This document shows positions 56,189-63,697 of a stretch of DNA of 64,000 bases, in pieces (positions within the stretch are counted from its first letter, which is position 1; each line of letters begins with the position of its first letter). The notes beneath the pieces were generated by a model. That model was not told the DNA's origin. It made no database searches and saw only the letters and a list, made by a program, of their open reading frames with translations. The stretch spans positions 372,001-436,000 of the forward strand of contig NZ_JAMBNX010000001.1 in NCBI RefSeq assembly GCF_023715325.1, in the 5' to 3' direction. This DNA is from Agromyces mediolanus (GTDB taxonomy: Bacteria > Actinomycetota > Actinomycetes > Actinomycetales > Microbacteriaceae). Position numbers and translations under genes: made by a program.

Positions 56189-56866
56189 ATGAACATTGAG
56201 CGAACTGACCTGGCGGGGCGGGTGGCGCGATATGCGGCGCTGGCCGATCCGGTGCGGCTGCGGATCATGGACCTGCTCACCCTCGGCGATGCCGCCCCGG
56301 TCGAGCTGCAAGCCGAGCTCGGCGTCTCCTCCAGCCTGCTCGCGCACCACCTGAACCAGCTCGAGCACGCCGGGCTGTTGCTGCGGACGCGGTCGGAGGC
56401 CGACCGGCGCCGCACCTACCTCCACCTCGCCCCCGGCGCCTTCACGGGGCTGACCCCGTCGCCGGCCCTCGGCGTGCGGCGGGTGGTGTTCGTCTGCACC
56501 GGCAACTCCGCACGCTCGCAGCTCGCCGCCGCGCTCTGGCACGACGCCAGCGACATCCCGGTCGCCTCCGCCGGCACGCACCCGGCAGACGCCATCGAGC
56601 CGGGCGCGATCGCCGCCGCCGACCGGCACGGCCTCACTCTCCGTGCCGCCCGACCGCGGACGCTGGCCGAGGTGCTGGACGTCGACGACTTCGTGGTCAC
56701 GGTCTGCGACACCGCCCACGAGGAACTCGCCGGCGAGGGCCGGGTGCATTGGTCGGTGCCCGACCCGGTGCGCGACGGATCGGATGCCGCATTCGATGCC
56801 GCCTTCGAGGACATCGCCGCCCGTATCCAGAGCCTTGCCCCGAGGCTGACCACGACGAAGGGATGA
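56189..56866 (+). CDS. ArsR-ArsC fusion: winged-helix regulator joined to arsenate-reductase/LMW-phosphatase domain
   Basis: 225 residues. Residues 1-85 are an ArsR winged helix (LADPVRLRIMDLLTLGDAA, LLAHHLNQLEHAGLL), without any cysteine, so not the classical As(III)-sensing ELCVCDL type. Residues 97-225 are a low-molecular-weight phosphatase/ArsC domain with FVCTGNSARSQL (Cys103). The fusion may sense arsenate or phosphorylated ligands through the enzyme domain, or be bifunctional. It is coupled by ATGA to the arsC gene downstream. Confidence 0.85.
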   Translation: MNIERTDLAGRVARYAALADPVRLRIMDLLTLGDAAPVELQAELGVSSSLLAHHLNQLEHAGLLLRTRSEADRRRTYLHLAPGAFTGLTPSPALGVRRVVFVCTGNSARSQLAAALWHDASDIPVASAGTHPADAIEPGAIAAADRHGLTLRAARPRTLAEVLDVDDFVVTVCDTAHEELAGEGRVHWSVPDPVRDGSDAAFDAAFEDIAARIQSLAPRLTTTKG

Positions 56867-57531
56867 CGACGATGTCACCGCACCAGGAACCGCACGCCAC
56901 GATCACGATCGACCAGGAGGCAGCCCTCGCCTCCGGCGCGGAGCGGCTGACCCGGGAGTTCGACGGCACATTCGGGCGGGAGACGATCGACCGTTTCCTG
57001 CACGCCTCCTACACCGACCTCGCCCAGCGTGCGACCGTGCCGAACTACCTGCCGCTGCTGACCGAGAAGTTCGCCAGGCAACGCCTGCGCGCCCTCGCCA
57101 AAGTCGACGGGCTCCACGTCGACGGAAAGCCGACGGTGCTGTTCCTGTGCGTGCACAACGCCGGCCGCTCGCAGATGGCCCTCGGCTTCTTCCAGCACCA
57201 CGCCGGCGAGCACGCCGTCGGCTGGTCCGGCGGCTCCGAACCCGGCCACGAGGTCAGCCCGGTCGCCGTCGAGGTGATGGCCGAGCGCGGCATCGACATC
57301 GCCGGCGAGTACCCCAAGCCCTGGACCGACGAGGTCGTGCGCGCCGCAGACGTGGTGATCACGATGGGCTGCGGCGACGCCTGCCCGGTATTCCCCGGCA
57401 AACGCTACGAGGAATGGACCCTGCCCGACCCCGCCGGATGGACCCCGGAGGGCGTCCGGCCGGTGCGCGACGAGATCGAGGCTCGCGTCCTGAACCTGCT
57501 CGCCGAGCTCGGCGTCCCCGCGAGAACCTAG
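56863..57531 (+). CDS. arsC: arsenate reductase, phosphatase-like, with N-terminal helical domain
   Basis: Reduces As(V) to As(III). 222 residues. An N-terminal three-helix region (about 15-85, including RFLHASYTDLAQRATV) as in actinobacterial ArsC proteins, then the catalytic loop LFLCVHNAGRSQM (Cys96), and ITMGCGDACPVFPG supplying further redox cysteines. It is likely driven by thioredoxin or mycothiol. The ATG at 56863 overlaps the fusion gene; an ATG at 56872 is an alternative. It converges on the flavin monooxygenase gene with a 4-bp overlap of ends. Confidence 0.9.
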   Translation: MTTMSPHQEPHATITIDQEAALASGAERLTREFDGTFGRETIDRFLHASYTDLAQRATVPNYLPLLTEKFARQRLRALAKVDGLHVDGKPTVLFLCVHNAGRSQMALGFFQHHAGEHAVGWSGGSEPGHEVSPVAVEVMAERGIDIAGEYPKPWTDEVVRAADVVITMGCGDACPVFPGKRYEEWTLPDPAGWTPEGVRPVRDEIEARVLNLLAELGVPART

Positions 57532-58853
57532 ACCGCAGTACCCGCGGGGGCACGTCCGAGCTGGATCACCTGCGGCGCTGCGGGTGCGCAGCAGGCGCCG
57601 CCCTTGGCTCCGGTCGGGTCGTCGAACAGTCCCGCGCCGCCGCACACGCCCGTGCCCGGCAGCACCAGCTCGCTCCGGGCCGCAGCCTCGTGGTCACCGG
57701 CGAGCTCGGCGACGACGCTGCGAACCTGCTCGTACCCAGTGAGGGCGAGGAAGGTCGGGGCGCGGCCGTAGGACTTGGCCCCCACGATGAAGAGGCCCGG
57801 CTCGGGCTGGGCCAGGTCCACAGCGCCGGTGGCGCGCACCGAACCACAAGAGTGGATGTTCGGGTCGATGTCCGCCGCGATCCGCACCGGCGCCTGCAAC
57901 CGGGCATCCAGCTCCAGCCGCACCTCGGACAGGATCGACAGATCCGGCCGGAACCCGGTCAGCACCACCACCCGATCCGCGGGCTCGAGCACGCGCCCGT
58001 CCTCGGCAACCAGCACCGCACCCTGATCGGCGGTGTCGATCCGCTCGATACGGAACCCGGTCACCAGGCTCACGAGGCCCTGGTCGACCGCGGTGCGAGC
58101 GCGCTGGCCGAGTGCGCCACGCTCGGGAAGCTCGTCCGCCTCCCCGCCGCCGAACGTGTCGCCGACCGTCCCGCGGCGCAGCACCCAGGTGATCCGAGGG
58201 TCCGGGTGCTGGCGGGCGATGCGGGCCAGCTCGGTGATCGCCGTCGCCGCGGAGTGCCCATTGCCGACCACCACCGTGTGCCGCCCCGCATACGGCTCGG
58301 CGTCGGCGAACGACGGAATCCGATACGTGAGGAATCCGGCCGCGGCGGTCTCGCCGAGCGCAGGCAGCCCGTCGGCACCGGCAGGATTCGGGCTCGTCCA
58401 GGTGCCCGAGGCGTCGATCACCGCCTGCGCCTCGATCCGCGACTGCGAGCCGTCGGCCTCCTCGACGTGAATCACGAACGGCTGCTCGGCGCGCCCGGCA
58501 TCCACCAGCAGGTCACGTCCCTTGCGACCGACGCCGGTGACCCTTGCGCCGTAGCGGACGCGATCCCCAAGAACCTGCGCGAGGGGCGCGAGGTATCCGG
58601 TGATCCAGGCGCCGCCGGTCGGATACCCCCGCTCGGGTCGCTGCCACCCGGAAGGCTCGAGCAGCCGAGCCGCGGCGGAGTCGACGAGCTCGGGCCACTC
58701 CGAGAACAGCCGCACATGCCCCCACTCCGCCACCGCCGCCGCGGGACCCGCGCCCCTCTCCAGCACCAGCGGTTCCAGGCCGCGCTCCCGCAGATGCGCT
58801 GCGGCGGCCAGCCCCTGCGGTCCCGCGCCGATCACCACGACAGGAAGATCCAC
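57528..58853 (-). CDS. ArsO-like FAD-dependent monooxygenase
   Basis: 441-residue flavoprotein. FAD loop VVIGAGPQGLAAAAHL, NADP loop VVVGNGHSAAT and an FDGF-like VVLTGFRPDLS segment place it with flavin-containing monooxygenases such as ArsO of arsenic clusters, whose exact chemistry is not settled. A Cys-rich C terminus (GTGVCGGAGL, KGGACCAP) could hold arsenic or another metal. The GTG at 58853 is chosen for its spacing from GAGGAG (58860-58865); GTG at 58856 is possible. It is divergent from arsR across an operator-like dyad. Confidence 0.8.
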   Translation of the reverse strand: MDLPVVVIGAGPQGLAAAAHLRERGLEPLVLERGAGPAAAVAEWGHVRLFSEWPELVDSAAARLLEPSGWQRPERGYPTGGAWITGYLAPLAQVLGDRVRYGARVTGVGRKGRDLLVDAGRAEQPFVIHVEEADGSQSRIEAQAVIDASGTWTSPNPAGADGLPALGETAAAGFLTYRIPSFADAEPYAGRHTVVVGNGHSAATAITELARIARQHPDPRITWVLRRGTVGDTFGGGEADELPERGALGQRARTAVDQGLVSLVTGFRIERIDTADQGAVLVAEDGRVLEPADRVVVLTGFRPDLSILSEVRLELDARLQAPVRIAADIDPNIHSCGSVRATGAVDLAQPEPGLFIVGAKSYGRAPTFLALTGYEQVRSVVAELAGDHEAAARSELVLPGTGVCGGAGLFDDPTGAKGGACCAPAAPQVIQLGRAPAGTAV

Positions 58854-58885
58854 CACCCACTCCTCACATCGACTAACATCAATAC

Positions 58886-58901
58886 ATCGAGAATCCTCGA
58901 T
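58886..58901. promoter_or_regulatory. candidate ArsR operator
   Basis: ATCGAG (58886-58891) and CTCGAT (58896-58901) are perfect arms around AATC, within an AT-rich tract rich in ATACATCGA units, between the divergent monooxygenase and arsR starts. Confidence 0.6.
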
Positions 58902-58931
58902 ACATCGACAGATGTCAATACGACTGGGAGG

Positions 58932-59291
58932 ATGAGCACCGTGACCATCGCGCTCCCGCTCCTCACCGAAGACGGCACCGCGTGCTGCGGCACTGTGGCC
59001 GGTGGCGCGCTCGAATCGGAGCAGGCCGAACGGATCGCCCGCGTGTTCAAGGCTCTCGGCGACCCCACCCGGGTCAAGCTCCTGTCCCTGATCGGCGGCA
59101 GCGACACCGGGGAGATGTGCATCTGCGACCTCACCGACCCCGTCGGCCTTGCCCAGCCCACCGTCTCGCACCACATGAAGCAGCTCGTCGAAGCCGGCCT
59201 TGCCACCCGCGAGCAGCGCGGCAAGTGGGCCTACTTCCGCGTCGTCGACGGCGCCCTCCAGAACGCAGCCCGCACCCTCCTGCCCGAATGA
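58932..59291 (+). CDS. arsR: As(III)-responsive ArsR repressor
   Basis: 119-residue winged-helix repressor with the classical As(III) site EMCICDL (Cys63, Cys65) in the DNA-recognition helix, PTVSHHMKQLVEAGL after it, and a wing KWAYFRV. An extra Cys pair lies at 18-19 (TACCG). The start at 58932 follows GGGAGG. Together with the ArsR-ArsC fusion at 56189 this gives the cluster two ArsR-type regulators. Its stop overlaps the acetyltransferase start (ATGA). Confidence 0.93.
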   Translation: MSTVTIALPLLTEDGTACCGTVAGGALESEQAERIARVFKALGDPTRVKLLSLIGGSDTGEMCICDLTDPVGLAQPTVSHHMKQLVEAGLATREQRGKWAYFRVVDGALQNAARTLLPE

Positions 59292-59797
59292 TCCGCGTCG
59301 GCATCCGTCCGATGACGCCCGCGGACTGGCCTGCCGTCGAGCACATCTACCGTGAAGGCATCGCCACCGGGCACGCCACGTTCGAGGCAGAGCCACCCGA
59401 CTGGGATGGCTTCGACAGCGGCAAGCTCCCCGATCTGCGCCTCGTCGCCACAGACACCGACGGCCTCGTCGTGGGGTGGGCGGCCGCCAGCCCCGTGTCA
59501 TCGCGGCCGGTGTACCGCGGCGTGGTCGAGCACTCGATCTACATCGCCGATGCCGCCCGTGAGCAAGGCGCCGGAGCCGCCCTCCTGGAAGCGTTCATCG
59601 CTGCCGCGGACACGGCCGGCATCTGGACCATCCAGTTGTCGATCTTCCCCGAGAACACCGCGAGTCTGCGCCTGCACGACCGCCACGGGTTCCGCACGGT
59701 GGGCACCCGCGAACGTATCGCGCTTATGGGTTACGGCCCGTTGGCTGGCACTTGGCGCGACACTGTGCTGATCGAGCGCCGTCGATCAGGCGACTGA
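59288..59797 (+). CDS. arsN: GNAT acetyltransferase of the ArsN/phosphinothricin type
   Basis: 169 residues with the GNAT fold: IRPMTPADWPAVEHIYREGI at the start, acetyl-CoA loop AREQGAGAALLEAF and FPENTASLRLHDRHGFR. ArsN1 relatives in ars operons acetylate arsinothricin, a glutamate-like arsenic antibiotic, and the close phosphinothricin enzymes share the same sequence pattern. It is coupled to arsR, so expression should respond to As(III). Confidence 0.82.
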   Translation: MIRVGIRPMTPADWPAVEHIYREGIATGHATFEAEPPDWDGFDSGKLPDLRLVATDTDGLVVGWAAASPVSSRPVYRGVVEHSIYIADAAREQGAGAALLEAFIAAADTAGIWTIQLSIFPENTASLRLHDRHGFRTVGTRERIALMGYGPLAGTWRDTVLIERRRSGD

Positions 59798-59799
59798 GG

Positions 59800-61530
59800 T
59801 CAGTCCGGCCGGTGGCCGCTGAGGTCGGGGTCGAGGACGCCGAGGTAGCGGGCGACCGACTCGATGCCGATCCCGAACAGGTCGCTGATGCGGCGGACGT
59901 CGCCGCCGCTGGCCTGGACTTCGTGCAGGACGCGGTCGGTGCGCAGCGTCTGCGCGGAGATGCCGGCCTTGAGCCAGGGGAACTGCCGGCTCGGGGCGCT
60001 GAGCCGTGGCGCGGTCTGCATCGTGACGAACAGGTGCGGGTTCATCGTGCGCGGCCATCTCGTTGCTCGGTGGTCGAGCCAGGTCCGCAGCCGGGCTCGC
60101 ACCGGCTCGGCCAGCGGGATCACGCGCCCGTCAGGCAGGGTGAGCCGGCCGTCGATGATGTCGGTGAGCTGCAGCGCACGAATCTGGAGGTTGGTCAGGC
60201 CGTGGAAGGCGACGATCGAGGTGGCGAGGGCGACCGCTGGATCTGAGTGGTTCAGGGCGGCGAGGATCGTCTCGGTGTCGGCCGGCAGCGGTGTGCTGCG
60301 GCGCGGCTCGGTCAGGGGCATGCCGGTCGTCGGGTCGGCGAAGATCGCATTGCGTCCCTTGAGGATGCCGAACAGGGCACGGAATCCGCGCTCGGCCCAG
60401 TGCCGCTTACCTGCGTCGGCGGGCAGGGAGTCGAGCAGCAGCTCGGGGCTGATCTCGGCGAGCGACTCGATGCCGTCTTCGGCCCAGGCGGTGACGATCG
60501 GGGCGATGCCGAGGATCTGAATCTTCACCGTGGCCGGGTCGCGGGGCTTCCGCCGCGGTGGGATAGGACTGCCGTGGATCATGATGTCGAACCAGAGCTC
60601 GAGCTGGGTCCGCATCGCCGGCGGGAGGCCGGCGAACTTGCCGTCGAAGTAGCGGTCGATGTGCGGGGTGCGGTCGTCGATGAGCAGGCCGGCGGCGTCG
60701 AGGACATCGAGGGTGGAGACGATGTTGCCCTCGGCGTCATAGCGGCGCAGCCGGATCACTTCGGTGGCGCGGACCATCGTCGTGCCGTCGGGGGCGAGGA
60801 TCTGGAGCATCTTCAAGGAGCGACGGACCTGATTGGTCTGCCGGTTCGACCAGCCGAACTGCCGGGCGTGCTCGAACACGATCCCGTCGGTGCGGTAGCT
60901 CCAGTCCCGGGCCTGCGCGGTCGCCCGCTGCCGGAGCACCTCGGGGTCCGGTGCGAGCTCGAACAGCGCCGGCTGCTCCCAGACGCTCGCTTCGGCATCG
61001 AGCACGATCCGCGACGCCCGCGTGGACTGCGCGGGCAGGGGCAGCTTGCGGCGGGCGGGCATGTTGGCGAAGAACAGCTGGAGCCCGTGCCGGGTGCCTT
61101 CGTCGAGGTCGATGTCGCGGCCGGGCTGCTGGATACGCCGCGCGGATTCGATGCAGAGCCGGCAGGCACCACGTTCGCCGATCGGGAGGCGACGATGGCA
61201 GAAGCGGCAGTCGCCGACCGGGTTGTGACTCGCCCACCAGGCGCAATGCCGGCACCGCCACTGGTGCCCCCGATAGACGCCCCAGGCGTAGCAGTCCTTG
61301 CACTGACCGATGTAGTGCGGGCTGCCGGGGTGGCACCGCTCGCACAGGCCCTGACTGAAGTAGTCCGGCGAGCCGCACCGCTCGCACGACGGAGCGGGGA
61401 ACGGGCCGCCGGGGAGGCAGCCGTAGCAGTAGTCGACGCTCGGCCAGTGCCAGGCCGCGCGGTTCACGCCGCAGGTGAAACAGAACTTCGGCGGCCGGAA
61501 CCGGGAGGTCACTCCCGGTTTGGTGCTCAC
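59800..61530 (-). CDS. zinc-ribbon-rich, recombinase-like protein
   Basis: 576 residues. The first 125 contain eight CxxC pairs (FCFTC, YCYGC, SCERC, LCERC, QCKDC, RCRHC, DCRFC, ACRLC), so several zinc ribbons. The remaining 440 are helical, and the last 190 (TETILAALNHSDPAVALA, HGLTNLQIRALQLTD, RTDRVLHEVQASGGDVRRI) follow the outline of a tyrosine-recombinase catalytic domain, though I cannot assign all catalytic residues. It may be a DNA-targeting partner of the recombinase at 61858. The GTG start overlaps the XRE-type gene stop. Confidence 0.7.
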   Translation of the reverse strand: MSTKPGVTSRFRPPKFCFTCGVNRAAWHWPSVDYCYGCLPGGPFPAPSCERCGSPDYFSQGLCERCHPGSPHYIGQCKDCYAWGVYRGHQWRCRHCAWWASHNPVGDCRFCHRRLPIGERGACRLCIESARRIQQPGRDIDLDEGTRHGLQLFFANMPARRKLPLPAQSTRASRIVLDAEASVWEQPALFELAPDPEVLRQRATAQARDWSYRTDGIVFEHARQFGWSNRQTNQVRRSLKMLQILAPDGTTMVRATEVIRLRRYDAEGNIVSTLDVLDAAGLLIDDRTPHIDRYFDGKFAGLPPAMRTQLELWFDIMIHGSPIPPRRKPRDPATVKIQILGIAPIVTAWAEDGIESLAEISPELLLDSLPADAGKRHWAERGFRALFGILKGRNAIFADPTTGMPLTEPRRSTPLPADTETILAALNHSDPAVALATSIVAFHGLTNLQIRALQLTDIIDGRLTLPDGRVIPLAEPVRARLRTWLDHRATRWPRTMNPHLFVTMQTAPRLSAPSRQFPWLKAGISAQTLRTDRVLHEVQASGGDVRRISDLFGIGIESVARYLGVLDPDLSGHRPD

Positions 61531-61853
61531 AGCGGCGGCTCGGGCCGCTTGCCGTTGTAGCGGGGCTTGACGATCGACGGCGAGCCGTTCGCCGCCTGCT
61601 CCTCGACGGTCTTCGCCGGTCGAAGCGCTGCCGCGCCGTCGAGGTCCGCGGTCAACAGGTCGCCGGGCGTGCAGTCCAGCACGAGGCAGATCACGTCGAG
61701 GTCGTCCAGCCGCAGCGTGGTCGGGGTGCCGGTCCACAGGCCCGACATCTTCCCGACGCTCATCTCCAGGCCGGCGTCCGCGAGCAGCCGCCGCAGCTCC
61801 GAAGACTTCCAGATGCCGCGCTCGGCGGCGGCCATGCGCAGGTTCCATTTCAT
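61527..61853 (-). CDS. XRE-type helix-turn-helix protein
   Basis: 108 residues. An N-terminal HTH of the Cro/XRE kind (LRRLLADAGLEMSVGKMSGLW, then LRLDDLDVICLVLDCTPGDLL) is followed by a basic tail. It lies between the two recombinase-like genes, 4 bp after the first and overlapping the second, so the three form one operon. It probably controls the operon or aids complex assembly. Confidence 0.82.
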   Translation of the reverse strand: MKWNLRMAAAERGIWKSSELRRLLADAGLEMSVGKMSGLWTGTPTTLRLDDLDVICLVLDCTPGDLLTADLDGAAALRPAKTVEEQAANGSPSIVKPRYNGKRPEPPL

Positions 61854-61857
61854 GGGT

Positions 61858-62937
61858 TCACACTCTCCCTCCGAATCGGGTCTCCAGCCGCCGGTTCGCG
61901 GTCAGCCACGCCTGCTCGACGTGGTCGCTGGAGACGTGGATGTAGCGGGTCGTGGTGGATAGCCACTCATGCCCGAGGATCTCCTGGATCGCTTTCAGAT
62001 CCATACCCGCGCCGTACAGCGACGAGGCGCAGTAGTGCCGCAGGACGTGCGGGGTCATCCGGCCGACCCAGGCCGGCAGGAACACGACGGTCTGCGCTTT
62101 GAGTCCTTGGCGCAGCACGTCGTCGCTCGCCCGTGAGCAGCGTCCAAGGTCCTGGTCGAACCGCTCCGAGGGAATCATCGGCGCGACGGGGTTGTCCCAG
62201 TCCGGGCCGAACAGGTGCCGCACCTCCGCGAGCCACCAGTCGATCAGCCGATCGGCGCCGTTGATCGCCGGCACCAGCCGCGGCTTCACGCCGCGGCCGC
62301 GCGAGCCCTTCCCGAAGCGGACGTGGAGCTTGCCGAACTCGCCCAGATCAGGCCGCCAGTCGCGGATGTCGAGTTTGGCACTCTCGTTGATCCGCAGCCC
62401 CAAGCGCCGCCAGAGCGATGCGGCGAAGTAGTCCCGCGCCGCCGGAAGGAACTTCCGCGCGCTCGACAGCGAGCTGCGCCATCCCGCGAACAGATGGTCG
62501 ACCTCGGCGTCCGACGGCGGCACGCGGATCTTGCCGAGCGAGTTGTTCGACTGCCGGTTGTACTCGTCGATGGGCTGCTCGAGGACGAACCCGGTCAGCG
62601 CATGCACGTCGGCCCGGTAACGGGCGATCGCGAAGTCGTAGAACTGAGCGAGCGTCTTCGCCTTGCCAGCCCGCGTGCTCACAGCCAGACCCGCCCGACG
62701 CAGACCCGCGAGGAAGCGATCGGCGTCGTCCGGCGCCGCGGCCCAGAGCGGGGCGGCGAGGCTCTGCCGGAACTCGAACACCGCGGCCCGCGAGGACTGG
62801 ATGTGCCCGTCGGTCAGGCCGGCCGCTGCCATCGCCAGAGCGAACTGGTCGACGAGCTCCTGCTCGAAGTCGGCCACATCCTGCTCGTCGCGGAAGCCAC
62901 GGGCGCTGCCGATGCTTCGCACCACAGCGAGCTTCAT
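61858..62937 (-). CDS. tyrosine recombinase/integrase
   Basis: 359 residues. An N-terminal SAM-like core-binding domain (about 25-120) is followed by a catalytic domain with the Arg of LGLRINESA, the HVLRHYCAS box (His and Arg), LGHEWLSTTTRYIH (His and the Tyr nucleophile). All catalytic residues are intact. It leads a three-gene operon at the right end of the Cd/As unit and probably moves that unit. A dyad-containing AT-rich region lies just upstream. Confidence 0.92.
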   Translation of the reverse strand: MKLAVVRSIGSARGFRDEQDVADFEQELVDQFALAMAAAGLTDGHIQSSRAAVFEFRQSLAAPLWAAAPDDADRFLAGLRRAGLAVSTRAGKAKTLAQFYDFAIARYRADVHALTGFVLEQPIDEYNRQSNNSLGKIRVPPSDAEVDHLFAGWRSSLSSARKFLPAARDYFAASLWRRLGLRINESAKLDIRDWRPDLGEFGKLHVRFGKGSRGRGVKPRLVPAINGADRLIDWWLAEVRHLFGPDWDNPVAPMIPSERFDQDLGRCSRASDDVLRQGLKAQTVVFLPAWVGRMTPHVLRHYCASSLYGAGMDLKAIQEILGHEWLSTTTRYIHVSSDHVEQAWLTANRRLETRFGGRV

Positions 62938-62982
62938 GAGCCCGTCAGTTCATCAGCACCGCACATACGTCAACAATACACA

Positions 62983-63018
62983 GATTCTTTCAGAAATCAT
63001 GAAATCTCTACAAGAATC
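62983..63018. promoter_or_regulatory. AT-rich region with inverted repeat upstream of the recombinase operon
   Basis: GATTCTT (62983-62989) and AAGAATC (63012-63018) flank a 22-bp AT-rich spacer with GAAATC repeated twice. Its base composition differs sharply from the surroundings. It may be the operator/promoter of the operon starting at 62937 or part of an attachment site. Confidence 0.45.
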
Positions 63019-63073
63019 GGGTATCGGTGGCGATCCCTGCGTACCTCGCTCCTATGAGAGATCGAGGGAGCAG

Positions 63074-63697
63074 ATGGCCGAACGAACTCACGGCAGTTGG
63101 GACAGGCGTGGCGTGAAGCCCCGCTACCGGCGCGGCAGCGACGCGGCCGACGAGCCCGACAACACGGCGACGACCGCCCAGCCGATCATCCACGTCCCGC
63201 ACGTCCGGGTTGACGTCGCACCCGACGGTGCCCTGGCCGTCACGGTCGACGGCGCCCCGTTCACCCCACCGGAGGCGCTGTCGCCGCTGCGGCGCGATAC
63301 CTTCGGGGCGCTCGCCGATCACCTCACCACCGCCCTCAACGGCCCGATCCGCGTCGAGGTGTGTGAGGCGGACGGCTCGACCTTCACCGACATCCTCACG
63401 CCACCGCGCCGCCGGAGCCGTTTCGCCCCTCCCGAGCCTGCCTTTCCCCAGCAGGCTTCGGCTCCGGCGGCTGCGGTCCCTGCTGTGTTGTTCGAGGTGA
63501 GCGCGGACGGGTTCGTGCCCGGCGAGGACGTCGCCCTGGCGGTCATCGTCGCCCATTCCGACGCCGGCCCGACCGGGCACGGTCGCGCGCTGCTGCAACG
63601 GCACCTGCTCGAGCTGGCCCCGACGCGCGAGGTTCTGCTGCTAGGCCGGGTCTCCGGCACCCTGTCCGTCCACCATCCAGACCGGGACCGCCAGTGA
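63074..63697 (+). CDS. uncharacterised backbone protein
   Basis: 207 residues, soluble. A basic N terminus (RTHGSWDRRGVKPRYRRG) precedes a compact domain (HVRVDVAPDGALAVTVDG, RRDTFGALADHLTTAL), a Pro-rich linker and a second domain with VLFEVSADGFVPGEDVALAV. I recognise no family. It marks the return of the conjugation backbone. The 12-bp border repeat (63084-63095) lies within its first codons, so its N terminus may have been altered by insertion of the cargo. GAGGGAG precedes the ATG. Confidence 0.65.
   Translation: MAERTHGSWDRRGVKPRYRRGSDAADEPDNTATTAQPIIHVPHVRVDVAPDGALAVTVDGAPFTPPEALSPLRRDTFGALADHLTTALNGPIRVEVCEADGSTFTDILTPPRRRSRFAPPEPAFPQQASAPAAAVPAVLFEVSADGFVPGEDVALAVIVAHSDAGPTGHGRALLQRHLLELAPTREVLLLGRVSGTLSVHHPDRDRQ

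Larger units (their letters stand above)
51306..63095. mobile_element. putative mobile Cd/As-resistance unit bounded by a 12-bp direct repeat
   Basis: GAACTCACGGCA occurs at 51306-51317, just after a backbone gene, and again at 63084-63095, just inside the next backbone gene. Between them lie cmtR-cadA, an arsenic cluster and, at the right end, three recombination genes including a complete tyrosine recombinase. This fits integration between two copies of a short core, but the repeat could also be chance or part of a longer divergent site. Confidence 0.5.
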
